DNA from: Candidatus Cloacimonadota bacterium
GTDB taxonomy: Bacteria; Cloacimonadota; Cloacimonadia; Cloacimonadales; Cloacimonadaceae
Length of the DNA stretch: 26,131 bases
Direction of reading: 5' to 3'
Assembly: GCA_027318525.1 (NCBI GenBank)
Contig: DAHVPA010000004.1
Coordinates: 1-26,131 of the forward strand
Shown: positions 15,894 to 24,196 of the stretch, one piece after another
Position numbering within the stretch: position 1 is the first letter of the stretch
Layout of the letters: every line of letters begins with the position of its first letter
The notes under the pieces: generated by a model
What the model saw: the letters and a program-made list of their open reading frames with translations, nothing else
The model's database searches: none
What the model was told of the DNA's origin: nothing
Made by a program: the position numbers and the translations under genes

Positions 15894-16690
15894 AGGAGCA
15901 GAGCGCTTTTGCCGGTATGATGCGTGGTTTACGTTTACTGAGTGTCTGCTACTGGCTGCTCAGTTTCTTTATCAGAGGCTGGCTGATGCAGGTCTTCATC
16001 CGGGACAAAATCAAGCGCCGGCACCGGCAATCCCGCCTCACTACGATTACAGCCCGCCATATGCTCAAATCCTTTCACATCAAGGTCAACCTCCGGAATC
16101 CGGAACGTCTGCAACTGCTGGATAAAGTCAACGGGCTGATTGTCTCCAATCATGTTTCTTACCTCGATATCATCGTTTTGGCATCGTGTTATCCGATGGT
16201 CTTCATCACTTCGCTGGAAATGGCTGCCAATCCCATTTTAGGAGATATTACCCGCTTGGGCGGAAGCCTTTTTACCAATAGAAAGAAACGCACCACCCTG
16301 CCTGCAGAAATTGCCAATTTCACCACCGCTCTCAAGGAAGGATTCAATGTCGTCCTTTTTGCCGAAGGAACCAGCACCAACGGCGCTTCCGTCTATCCTT
16401 TCAAGAAATCCCTCTTTCAGGCGGCAGTCAATGCGGAAGTGGACATCCTGCCCTGTTGTGTGCGCTATGCCAAACTCGACGGCATTCCCATCACCAGCCA
16501 ACCTCAACGCGATATCATCTGCTGGTATGCCACCACCACTTTTCTGCCCCATTTCTGGAAGCTGCTCAAGCACGATGTGGAAGCCGAAGTCTCCCTGTTG
16601 GAACCGATTCACCATGACCCCAAGCTCAACCGCCAGCAACTGAGCGAACTCACCCACGAGAGCATTCTTTCCGCCTTTTTCCAGAGCTGA
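15890..16690 (+). CDS. PlsC/OlsA-like lysophospholipid acyltransferase
   Basis: The 266-residue protein belongs to the 1-acyl-glycerol-3-phosphate acyltransferase superfamily. An N-terminal membrane helix (~15-37) is followed by the HX4D catalytic motif H88-VSYL-D93 in SNHVSYLD, a GGSLFTNRKKR segment (~124-134) and FAEGTS (157-163), the substrate-binding block. Next to an OlsB-like gene it probably adds the second, ester-linked acyl chain to lyso-ornithine lipid, though a general PlsC role cannot be excluded. The GTG start overlaps the upstream TGA, suggesting translational coupling; ATGs at 15917 and 15920 are alternatives. It acts at the cytoplasmic face of the inner membrane. Confidence 0.8.
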   Translation: MKEQSAFAGMMRGLRLLSVCYWLLSFFIRGWLMQVFIRDKIKRRHRQSRLTTITARHMLKSFHIKVNLRNPERLQLLDKVNGLIVSNHVSYLDIIVLASCYPMVFITSLEMAANPILGDITRLGGSLFTNRKKRTTLPAEIANFTTALKEGFNVVLFAEGTSTNGASVYPFKKSLFQAAVNAEVDILPCCVRYAKLDGIPITSQPQRDIICWYATTTFLPHFWKLLKHDVEAEVSLLEPIHHDPKLNRQQLSELTHESILSAFFQS

Positions 16691-16725
16691 TTTCCGCCTT
16701 TTCCCCCAGATCCCCGGTTACTATT

Positions 16726-16806
16726 CTTCCTCTTTTGCTGCGAGGGGTTAGCGTGGGGAAAGCCCTCGATGACCCCTCGATGACCCCTCCGGGCAAAAGA
16801 CGAAGG
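16726..16806 (+). repeat. Dispersed intergenic palindromic repeat, copy 4
   Basis: Outer arms TCTTTTGC (16731-16738) and GCAAAAGA (16793-16800) are perfectly complementary and extend as CTTC/GAAG. The core 16742-16790 differs from copy 5 at one base in 49. It contains GAGGGGTTAGCG and two CGATGACCCCTC-type units in tandem. It lies 36 bases after the acyltransferase stop and about 150 bases upstream of padR. Confidence 0.9.
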
Positions 16807-16885
16807 ATTATGACTCCCAAATCAGCTTAACGTTTATCAATTATACAGATAGCTATGCTGTAAGGATTATCCGGAAAGAAATTGC

Positions 16886-16913
16886 TTGTCAAGATGACGC
16901 GTAGTGTTATATT
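16886..16913 (+). promoter_or_regulatory. Candidate promoter of the PadR-efflux operon
   Basis: TTGTCA (16886-16891), 16 bases, then TATATT (16908-16913), 40 bases before the padR start. An imperfect palindrome AGTGTTA-TAT-TTAATACT (16903-16920) covers the -10, a position suited to autorepression by the PadR protein. A TATAAT at 16920-16925 has no matching -35. Confidence 0.5.
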
Positions 16914-16953
16914 TAATACTATAATTTCCACTACTTGATAATCAGGGAGGTAA

Positions 16954-17523
16954 ATGAGCATGTCCAGGACGCACATGGTGGTTCTCGGTTTTCTGCATGA
17001 AGCACCGATGTATGGCTACAAAATCGGGCAGATTGTAGATAGCAAGCACTTTCCCGTCTGGTCGGGCATCAAGGTCGCCTCTGTTTACAAGGCAATGCAA
17101 TCCCTGCACCGGCAAGGCTATATCGACGGGGAGCAGGTCATGGAAGGAAACAGTCCGCCCCGCACCGTCTATCATATCAACGCCAAGGGCAGGAAACGGC
17201 TGACGCAACTGGTGACGAAGTTTCTGGAACAGAAAGACCTGCCCGGACAGGAGTTTTGGATAGGACTGTCCTTTGCCAGAGGCATTTTTACCCGCAGGCA
17301 GTTTCAGAAAATCCTGCACAGCCGCATCAAAGCTATCAGACAGTTGCAGGCTGCAGGCTGCAGTGAACGCTGTCAGGAACTGGTCGATGCCAAAAAGATA
17401 CCAGTCATCCATCGGCACATGGTGAGTCTTGCCGATAAATGGTCAGCAGCCGAAACCGAAGTTTTGGAAGACTTGCTGGGCAGGTTGAATACAACTGATT
17501 ACGACGATTTTTTCAAGGAGTAA
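16954..17523 (+). CDS. PadR-family transcriptional regulator
   Basis: The 189-residue protein has the PadR winged-helix domain at residues 1-90: VVLGFLHEAPMYGYKIGQIV, VASVYKAMQSLHRQGYID and the wing RTVYHINAKGRK. The remaining ~95 residues are helical, as in PadR dimerisation domains. PadR proteins typically repress an adjacent transporter operon and release it on binding a toxic ligand. Here it heads a tripartite efflux operon and is separated from the next gene by four bases. Two starts are possible: ATG 16954 sits very close to GGGAGG, while ATG 16960 has better spacing. The palindrome over its promoter is a candidate operator. Confidence 0.9.
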   Translation: MSMSRTHMVVLGFLHEAPMYGYKIGQIVDSKHFPVWSGIKVASVYKAMQSLHRQGYIDGEQVMEGNSPPRTVYHINAKGRKRLTQLVTKFLEQKDLPGQEFWIGLSFARGIFTRRQFQKILHSRIKAIRQLQAAGCSERCQELVDAKKIPVIHRHMVSLADKWSAAETEVLEDLLGRLNTTDYDDFFKE

Positions 17524-17527
17524 ACAA

Positions 17528-18862
17528 GTGCGAAAGATATTGATAACAATGTGGTTTGCCGCTTTGCTGAGCCTGGTTTCAGGACTTAGTCTGGAAGAGG
17601 CAAAGCAGCTGGCGCTCAAACATAACCCCGCTTATCTGGCGCAAAAACAAGCGACAGAAGCAGCCCAATGGAGCAGTCAGCAGGCTTTGGGCAACCTTTT
17701 ACCATCCCTGACTGCCGGTGCCACCTATCTCTACCTCGACCCTGCGCCTTCCTATCAGTCAGGACAGAATACATACACGCTGAACCACGATTCCCGCAGT
17801 CTGGAGCTTTCCCTTTACCAGCCGCTATTCCTGGGCGGAAAGCTCTGGCAGTCCTACAAGATAAGCAAAATCAGTGCCGGCATGGCAAAGCTCAACCTGG
17901 AAAATGCCCGTCTGACCGTCAGCCGGGAAGTGGAAACCAAATATTATAACGTATTGCAACTGAAGGAATTGCTTGCTATAGCAGAAAAGGACCTGCAGAG
18001 CACCAGACAAAGCCTGGAAACAGCTGAGGTGCGCTTTGGGGCAGGCACTCTATCCGGCGCTGACCGCAACAAAATCAGGTCAAGGCTGGCAGCTAAGGAA
18101 GTGAGTCTGATTCAGGCACAAACAGCTTTGGAGCTTGCCTGGCAGGATTTGAAAAACACTCTGAAGCTGGATGATACACACAGTTATGAAGAATTGCAGG
18201 AGCTTCCGGATGAAAGTCTTTCTGCAAGGCTGACGGAGCTTTCTCTGGAAGCCAGCCGCAACTTCACCCAAAAAGCGGTGGAACTCGCCCTGCATAGTAA
18301 CTACGGATTGCGCACCGCCTCTGCTGCGGTTGACCTTTCCCAGAAAGCCTACAACATCGCCAGAGGGAACTTTTTACCCACAATCGGACTGGCGCTGAGC
18401 CGTTCTTTTGCCGAAAACGGTATGGACAGGTATGAGTTTGAAGGCAGCAACACGCTGGCATTGACAGCTTCCGTGCCACTTCTGCCTTTTTGGAACAACT
18501 ATTCAGGCAGCCGCAAGGCATATCACGAATTGCAGAAAACGCGGCTCGACTATAACGCTGCCGAAGACGGAATCCTGCTCAGCGTCAAAGCCGCCGCATT
18601 GAACCTGATTAGCGGAGCGCGCCAGGTCAACGCTGCTCAAATCGCTTACCGGACCACTCAAGATACCTATCTTCAAATGCGGGAACGCTATGCCAATAAC
18701 CTGCTTTCCGCCACCGATATGCTCGATATCGAAATCATGCTGGCTGCCTCCATGACCAGCCTCAACAATGCCCGGTTCTCCTTCCTGAAAGCAAAATCCA
18801 GCCTGCTGCAGGCACTGGGAACCGATGACGAAAACGTTTTATCCGAATTGTTTATGAATTAG
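17528..18862 (+). CDS. TolC-family outer membrane efflux protein
   Basis: The 444-residue protein has a signal peptide (residues ~1-19) and mature start LSLEEAKQLALKHNPAYLAQKQ, the classic TolC/OEP opening. Two OEP repeats follow: residues ~20-215, and ~235-440 (KAVELALHSNYGLRTASAAVDLSQKAYNIARGNFLPTIGL). Each holds long coiled-coil helices. It should trimerise into the outer-membrane channel of the RND pump encoded next. Translation starts at GTG with AAGGAG upstream (inside the padR 3' end). The adaptor gene follows after nine bases. Length is typical. Confidence 0.9.
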   Translation: MRKILITMWFAALLSLVSGLSLEEAKQLALKHNPAYLAQKQATEAAQWSSQQALGNLLPSLTAGATYLYLDPAPSYQSGQNTYTLNHDSRSLELSLYQPLFLGGKLWQSYKISKISAGMAKLNLENARLTVSREVETKYYNVLQLKELLAIAEKDLQSTRQSLETAEVRFGAGTLSGADRNKIRSRLAAKEVSLIQAQTALELAWQDLKNTLKLDDTHSYEELQELPDESLSARLTELSLEASRNFTQKAVELALHSNYGLRTASAAVDLSQKAYNIARGNFLPTIGLALSRSFAENGMDRYEFEGSNTLALTASVPLLPFWNNYSGSRKAYHELQKTRLDYNAAEDGILLSVKAAALNLISGARQVNAAQIAYRTTQDTYLQMRERYANNLLSATDMLDIEIMLAASMTSLNNARFSFLKAKSSLLQALGTDDENVLSELFMN

Positions 18863-18871
18863 GGAGAAGAT

Positions 18872-19954
18872 ATGAAAATACAGAAATTGATAATCGTAAT
18901 ACTGACAGCCGGTTTTGTCCTGACCGGCCTTGCTTCCTGCGGCAGAAAACAGGTCAGGTCAATGCGTTCCACGGGAGAAAAACAAGTGGTTATGGTGGAA
19001 GAGCTGAAACTCAGCGACCTGAATGAATACATCACTGTCTCAGGCAAACTGGAAGGCAGCAACGACGTCCTGATGGTCAGCGAAACCACCGGACGCATCC
19101 TGAAACTATATAAAAAGCTGGGTGACCGGATTGCCAAAGGCGAACGCATCGGCAGCACGGATAACGATGTTTACCGCATCCAACTGGACCAGGCTGAAGC
19201 AGCCAAGCTGGCGGCGGAATCATCCTTTGAAAATGCCAGGCTCAATCTTGCCGCCTCCGAAAATCTTTATCAGAAGACCTCTATCTCCGCAGCCGAATAC
19301 AATGCAGCCAAAGCAGCATTCAAAGCCGCCAAGGCAGGTCTGGATGGTGCCACGGCAGGATGGGAAGCTGCCCGGCGTAATTATAACAATTCCTTCCTGG
19401 TTTCTCCAGCCGATGGGGTAATTGCCAAACTGATGGCGCTGGAAGGTCAATACATCACCTACGGCTCTCAAATCGCCTATATCGCCAACAACAGCAGCCT
19501 CGTCATCAAAACAGGCGTGGGGGAATCCCAAATAAGCAAACTGAAACAGGGACAAAGCGCAGAAATCAGCGTAAATGGAGCAGCACAAAGCACCAGGGGC
19601 ATAATCAGCGGTGTGGGATTGCGTCCTCTGCCGGGTGCAGCCAATTATTCGCTGGAAATCAGGATTTTGGATAGCAGAGGTCTCCAGCCCGGAATGGTCG
19701 CCACTGCCAGAATCCTCAGCGGAACAGTGAAAAATCAGCTTTTCACCTCCATCAACAACATCTTCAAGGAATACGACCGCTACTATGTCTATACGGTAAA
19801 CAACGCCAATCAGGCAGTCCGCAAGGAAATCAAGACAGGCAAAGTAATCGGTGAAAACGTCGTCATCCTGTCCGGTCTTTCCGCCGGTGAAAAAATAGTT
19901 ACCACCGGTGCGGAAAACCTGGAAGACGGCATCAGCGTCGAAATCAGGAGATAG
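18872..19954 (+). CDS. RND efflux periplasmic adaptor lipoprotein (membrane fusion protein)
   Basis: The 360-residue protein has a lipoprotein signal peptide with lipobox LASC (C23), so it is anchored to a membrane by lipid. Order of domains: beta-barrel and lipoyl halves at ~45-95 (SETTGRILKLYKKLGDRIAKGERIG), an alanine-rich coiled-coil hairpin (~100-160), the second lipoyl half (FLVSPADGVIAKLMALEGQYITYG, ~180), a beta-barrel (~210-285) and a membrane-proximal domain (~285-360, ending GAENLEDGISVEI). It links the RND pump to the TolC-like channel. GGGAGA precedes the ATG, and one base separates its TAG from the pump's ATG. Confidence 0.92.
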   Translation: MKIQKLIIVILTAGFVLTGLASCGRKQVRSMRSTGEKQVVMVEELKLSDLNEYITVSGKLEGSNDVLMVSETTGRILKLYKKLGDRIAKGERIGSTDNDVYRIQLDQAEAAKLAAESSFENARLNLAASENLYQKTSISAAEYNAAKAAFKAAKAGLDGATAGWEAARRNYNNSFLVSPADGVIAKLMALEGQYITYGSQIAYIANNSSLVIKTGVGESQISKLKQGQSAEISVNGAAQSTRGIISGVGLRPLPGAANYSLEIRILDSRGLQPGMVATARILSGTVKNQLFTSINNIFKEYDRYYVYTVNNANQAVRKEIKTGKVIGENVVILSGLSAGEKIVTTGAENLEDGISVEIRR

Positions 19955-19955
19955 T

Positions 19956-22900
19956 ATGTTTTCCGTGGCAGAATCTTCACTCCGCTATTCAGTTCTGGTC
20001 AATATGCTGACTGTCGCCATATTGGTTTTTGGCTTGGTTTCGATGGTTAGCCTGCCCCGGGAAGAGTTTCCCGCCGTGGATTTTGGCAGTGTCCTGATTG
20101 TGGCAGTATATCCCGGAGCTTCGCCTGAAGAAATCGAGCAGCTGCTGGTCAAAAAAATCGAAGACGGTGTCTCCGATATTGACGGCATAGATTATGTCTC
20201 CACCACTGCTGAAGAAGGCAAAGCCATCTTCCGTATCCGTTTTGAGAGTGGTGTTGATCCTGAAAAAGCCTTCGACGACGTCAATACCGAGATGAATAAA
20301 ATCACCGATTTGCCTGAAGGTGCCATTGACCCGGTCGTCATCCGGCTCAATATGCGTGAAGTCAATCCCATCGCTCAGGTCGTGCTGGGTGGGCAGTTTA
20401 CCCCCGGTTCATTGCGTGAGATAGGAGAAAACTTCAAAGATGGCGTCCTTGATTTGGATAACATCTCCAAGGTCGATATGCTGGGCAGCAGGGAACGCCA
20501 AATCTGGGTGGATGGAGACCAGGCAAAGCTCGATGCCTATGGTCTCACGCTCAGTGACCTGACAGGAGCCATTCAGGGCAGAAACCTCAATATCCCGGCA
20601 GGCAATTCCCGCTTTGGCAAGATAGAGTTTCTGGTCAGAACGCTGGGAGAGTTTAAATCCACCGAAGAGCTTGCCTCGCTGATTGTGCAGGCAGACGCCA
20701 ATGGCGGAGTCATCAGGATAGGTGACGTGGCATCAGTCCGAGACACTCTTGCCAGAGCAGAAACTGTGACCCGGTTGAATGGCGAGCACAGCGTCAGCGT
20801 ACTTGTCTATAAAAAGGCGGCAGGAAACATCATCAAGGTCATGCAGGATGTCCGCAGCTATGCGGATAAGTTTGAACAAAGCGTCCCCGGCTTGAACATC
20901 AGTGTCCGCAACGATGGTTCGATCGATGTCCGCAATGGCATCAACTCCCTGGGCAGCAATGCGTTGCAGGGTATCATCCTGGTCTTCCTGATGATGCTGT
21001 TTTTCCTGGGCTGGCGCAATGCTGTCCTGGCTTCCATCGGAATACCGCTCAGTATCCTGATTACCTTTATTGCCCTGTCTTACTTTCACATTACTCTGAA
21101 CAACCTGACCATCTTCGGACTGATTATTGTAGTCGGCATGGTGGTTGACAATTCCATAGTCGTGCTGGAGAATACCCACCGTTACAGGGAAATGGGTTAT
21201 TGTCTCAAGGACTCCATTGTGATGGGAGTGGACCAGGTTATCTGGCCCGTATTTTCCTCTACTTTGACGACGGTTGCCTCCTTTCTGCCCCTGCTTCTGA
21301 TGGAAGGTATCATGGGTCAGTTTCTGAGCGTGTTTCCCATCGTTGTAACTTTAGCTCTGCTGGGTTCGTGGTATCAGAGCATGGTCGTGCTTCCCACCAA
21401 TATGAATCAGTTCGGTAAAAAGCTCGAATCCGCAAACCAGCGCACCACCAAGCTGATTAAACCGGTGGTCAGCTTTTACCAGAAAGCGATTGTCAAAGTG
21501 CTCAAGCACCGTGCCCTGGCTCTGTGGTCCATTATCATCCTGTTGCTGGCGTCGTTTGGGGTCCTGGCATCCGGACTGATTCGTTTTGAATTTTTCCCGT
21601 CCAGCACAGCCCAGACTTTTGCCATTGAGATAAAGACTCCCCTGGGGACCAAGCTGGATGAAACGGAAAACATTATCGCTCTGGTCGAGAAAAGAATAGC
21701 TGCCCTCAAGGAAAAGCAGGATATCGATTTTGTCACCAGCACGGTTGGCTCCATTGGCAGTGAGGGCAGACAGGATATCAAATCCAGCAATGCCCAGATT
21801 AATATCGACCTGGTCGAGCAGGAGAAAATGAAATATACCCACGACGCCATCAAAGCTGCCATCCGCAAAACTCTGGATCAGACTCCCGGCGTTTATTCCT
21901 TTAGATTCAGGGAAGGTCAGGGCGGACCTCCCATCGGTAAAGACGTGGAAATCCGCATCAAAGGCGAAAACCTTGACCGTCTGGCATATCTGGCGGATAC
22001 CATCAAAGACAACCTGAAGAAAATCCCCGGCGTTGCCGATATTGATGACAGCTTTGACCAGGGTAAAAAGGAAATCAGGATAGTGCCCGACCCCGACAAG
22101 CTTTCTCTTTATGGGCTTTCCGTGGCTCAGATTGCCATGGCGGTGCGCACTGCCGGCACAGGTTCCGAAGTGTCCCAATACAGGGGCGGAGGAGTCGATG
22201 AATACCCGATTGTGGTCAAACTCGACGATAAATATACCCAGGAACTGGAACCCCTCAAAGACCTCAAGGTCAAAGCCCGCACCGGCGAACTCATCGCCAT
22301 CCGCGACCTGGCTAACTTCGAAATCAAGAACAGCCTTTCCCAAATCGAGCATCGGGACAAGAAAAGAGTGGTTACGATTACTGCCGCCACAGTCAGATTT
22401 GATGATAACGGACGCACCCGCAAACGCACCCCTTCTGAAGTCGTTTCCCTGCTCACGGGTGACAGATTAAGAGGCAAACCCGGTCTGCTGCAAAACTTTG
22501 AGCAGCGCAATCCCGGCTATACACTGGAATTCGGCGGCATGCAGGAAGAACAGCGCAAAAGTTACGGCTCGCTTTACAGCGCTTTCCTGATTGCCATTCT
22601 GATTATCTATACGATCCTGGCAGCCCAGTTCCGCAGCTATGTCCAGCCCCTGATTGTGATGACGACCATCCCCTTCGGCTTTATCGGAGTGATTTTGGGA
22701 CTGCTGGTGACAGGTCTTCCCTTCTCGCTCAATACCCTCATCTCAGTTGTAGCTCTGGCGGGAGTAGTGGTCAACAACGCCATCCTGCTGATTGACTTTA
22801 TCAATCAGGAACGCGAAAGAGGCACCGACCGCTGGCATGCCATTGTCCAAAGCGGTTCTGTCCGCCTGCGTCCCATCATCATGACCACCGGAACCACGAT

Positions 22901-23159
22901 TGCCGGAATGCTGCCCATCGTTTTCAGCACGGGAACCAGCACCCAAGCCTGGCGTCCTCTGGCGGTCAGCTTCACCTTTGGGCTGGCTTTTGCCACTTTC
23001 CTGACCCTGTTTATCATCCCCGTGATTTATTCCATGGTGGATAGCTTCTTCGGAAGGTTTGGTCTGGAGCGCTTCAAGGAACATAAAAAGTTCACTGAAA
23101 CCATGGAATGCAAGGACAAAAGCGTTTCTCTGCCGGAGGCTCCCAATCCCGAATCTTGA
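19956..23159 (+). CDS. RND-family inner-membrane efflux transporter (AcrB/HAE1-like)
   Basis: The 1067-residue, 12-helix proton-driven pump shows the family layout: helix 1 (~17-35), periplasmic porter domain, helices 2-6 (~335-490), helix 7 (~530-550), second porter domain, helices 8-12 (~860-1030). The proton-relay position in helix 4 reads VVDNS with D398 and N399, where E. coli AcrB has two aspartates; D-N is common in AcrB relatives of other phyla. VVNNAILLIDFINQERERG (~930) is a typical helix 10-11 motif. ATG 19956 after AGGAG is chosen over an in-frame ATG at 19908 inside the adaptor gene. The substrate (drugs, bile-like compounds, lipids) is unknown. Confidence 0.93.
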   Translation: MFSVAESSLRYSVLVNMLTVAILVFGLVSMVSLPREEFPAVDFGSVLIVAVYPGASPEEIEQLLVKKIEDGVSDIDGIDYVSTTAEEGKAIFRIRFESGVDPEKAFDDVNTEMNKITDLPEGAIDPVVIRLNMREVNPIAQVVLGGQFTPGSLREIGENFKDGVLDLDNISKVDMLGSRERQIWVDGDQAKLDAYGLTLSDLTGAIQGRNLNIPAGNSRFGKIEFLVRTLGEFKSTEELASLIVQADANGGVIRIGDVASVRDTLARAETVTRLNGEHSVSVLVYKKAAGNIIKVMQDVRSYADKFEQSVPGLNISVRNDGSIDVRNGINSLGSNALQGIILVFLMMLFFLGWRNAVLASIGIPLSILITFIALSYFHITLNNLTIFGLIIVVGMVVDNSIVVLENTHRYREMGYCLKDSIVMGVDQVIWPVFSSTLTTVASFLPLLLMEGIMGQFLSVFPIVVTLALLGSWYQSMVVLPTNMNQFGKKLESANQRTTKLIKPVVSFYQKAIVKVLKHRALALWSIIILLLASFGVLASGLIRFEFFPSSTAQTFAIEIKTPLGTKLDETENIIALVEKRIAALKEKQDIDFVTSTVGSIGSEGRQDIKSSNAQINIDLVEQEKMKYTHDAIKAAIRKTLDQTPGVYSFRFREGQGGPPIGKDVEIRIKGENLDRLAYLADTIKDNLKKIPGVADIDDSFDQGKKEIRIVPDPDKLSLYGLSVAQIAMAVRTAGTGSEVSQYRGGGVDEYPIVVKLDDKYTQELEPLKDLKVKARTGELIAIRDLANFEIKNSLSQIEHRDKKRVVTITAATVRFDDNGRTRKRTPSEVVSLLTGDRLRGKPGLLQNFEQRNPGYTLEFGGMQEEQRKSYGSLYSAFLIAILIIYTILAAQFRSYVQPLIVMTTIPFGFIGVILGLLVTGLPFSLNTLISVVALAGVVVNNAILLIDFINQERERGTDRWHAIVQSGSVRLRPIIMTTGTTIAGMLPIVFSTGTSTQAWRPLAVSFTFGLAFATFLTLFIIPVIYSMVDSFFGRFGLERFKEHKKFTETMECKDKSVSLPEAPNPES

Positions 23160-23175
23160 TAACAGGGAACGCGAA

Positions 23176-23205
23176 TTGACATAAATACGCAAATAGTGAT
23201 ATTAT
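23176..23205 (+). promoter_or_regulatory. Orphan near-consensus promoter
   Basis: TTGACA (23176-23181), 18 bases, then TATTAT (23200-23205). It lies 17 bases after the efflux pump stop and points straight into a terminator hairpin, with no downstream plus-strand gene for 1 kb. Confidence 0.4.
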
Positions 23206-23209
23206 ACAG

Positions 23210-23238
23210 AAGGGCAGGATTATCTCCTGCCCTTTTTA
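23210..23238 (+). terminator. Intrinsic terminator of the efflux operon
   Basis: AAGGGCAGGA (23210-23219) pairs perfectly with TCCTGCCCTT (23225-23234) around a five-base loop and runs into five T residues. The upstream A-rich side is weak, so it acts mainly on the plus strand. Confidence 0.93.
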
Positions 23239-23314
23239 TTATAAACAAATCTTAGAATTTACTCTTATCTGTTGGAGTTGCCTGTTCTTACCGATGAAAT
23301 CGGGTATCAGATAA

Positions 23315-23899
23315 TTAAAAGACCATCCCCACCCCGACAAAGGGCAGCAGCGGTTTGAACTGCACACTGCCTTCCAGTAGGAAATTTTTGTTATAACGTA
23401 TTACTGCTCCGGCAATTCCCGAACCAAAGGTCAGTTCCTTGCCTTTGACTGTCGTAACTCCCGATGAGCCATTGACGTTTTTGACCTCGACCATTTCAGT
23501 GCGCAATGCTGTTCCGGTGCCGACATAAGGGTAAAAGTTCTTGCCCAGCTTGAACATATAGCCCACCATGATGGTGTCGTATTTATACCAGATATCATTT
23601 TCGTCGATGGTTCCGCCCTGTGCCATGGCTTCGCCCACCGAGAGGTCGGCATTATAGTTTTCGGCGGAAGGCAGCAATGTCCGGTTCCACATCAGCATCA
23701 AGTGTTTATAACCCAGTCCCAGTCCACCCTGAGACCAGTTGACATGGGCATAGGCGGAAAGCCGGTTGGTGAGTGAATCTCCCTGCGTCAGACTGGTCAG
23801 ATTGAGCAGCGAGCCCAAGTCGATTGTGTTATCCTGCGTCTGTGCCGTCAAAGGCAGCCATAGCAGCATACTTAAGATTATCAGTATAAGTCCTTTCAT
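23315..23899 (-). CDS. Small outer-membrane beta-barrel-like protein
   Basis: The 194-residue protein has a signal peptide (MKGLILIILSMLLWLPLTAQ). The rest shows alternating polar and hydrophobic short strands with aromatic girdle-like residues: SAYAHVNWSQGGLGLGYKHLML, YDTIMVGYMFKLGKNFYPYVGTGTAL, and an end FKPLLPFVGVGMVF with terminal phenylalanine, as expected for a barrel inserted by BamA. It resembles OmpW/opacity-type small porins in shape only; I cannot name it. GGAGG seven bases before the ATG supports the start, and a promoter lies about 80 bases upstream. It is transcribed toward the efflux operon terminator. Confidence 0.75.
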   Translation of the reverse strand: MKGLILIILSMLLWLPLTAQTQDNTIDLGSLLNLTSLTQGDSLTNRLSAYAHVNWSQGGLGLGYKHLMLMWNRTLLPSAENYNADLSVGEAMAQGGTIDENDIWYKYDTIMVGYMFKLGKNFYPYVGTGTALRTEMVEVKNVNGSSGVTTVKGKELTFGSGIAGAVIRYNKNFLLEGSVQFKPLLPFVGVGMVF

Positions 23900-23978
23900 C
23901 TATCCTCCAATTTATATTCATCTTTTTGTCAGGCACAGCATTGCACGTATTCAGGACTGGCATTTATCACTGTTAATT

Positions 23979-24007
23979 TAATTACCTATAAAGCGCTCTG
24001 CTGTCAA
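23979..24007 (-). promoter_or_regulatory. Candidate promoter of the barrel-like protein gene
   Basis: On the minus strand TTGACA (24007-24002), 17 bases, then TAATTA (23984-23979). The predicted transcript would start near 23972, giving a leader of about 70 bases. Confidence 0.55.
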
Positions 24008-24050
24008 TAGATTTTCTGATTTTTATATTGCAATTTGATTATCATCCATG

Positions 24051-24128
24051 CTTGCCGGGAGGGGTTAGCGTGGGGAAAGCCCTCGATGACCCCTCGTTGA
24101 CCCCTCCGGTTAAAAGGGCAGGAAGAGC
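24051..24128 (+). repeat. Dispersed intergenic palindromic repeat, copy 5
   Basis: The core 24059-24107 matches copy 4 at 48 of 49 bases (GAGGGGTTAGCG ... CGATGACCCCTCG ... TGACCCCTCC). The right end carries GGAAGAGC (24121-24128), also found at the end of copy 3 and, inverted, at the start of copy 2. It lies between divergent genes and ends 83 bases before the ATG at 24211. Confidence 0.85.
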
Positions 24129-24196
24129 GGAAAAATTAGCGATTGACAGAAAATGGGCTGCGATTTATGCAATGGAAGACAGACTATTTCCCAAGC

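Noticed and set aside
19908..19955. Upstream ATG as the start of the RND pump
   Set aside because: It lies inside the adaptor gene and has no ribosome site, while ATG 19956 follows AGGAG and begins the normal family N-terminus.
1011..24128. Palindromic repeats as a CRISPR or simple terminators
   Set aside because: Copies are kilobases apart without spacers. None has a T-tract, and three lie in divergent gaps where no transcript ends.
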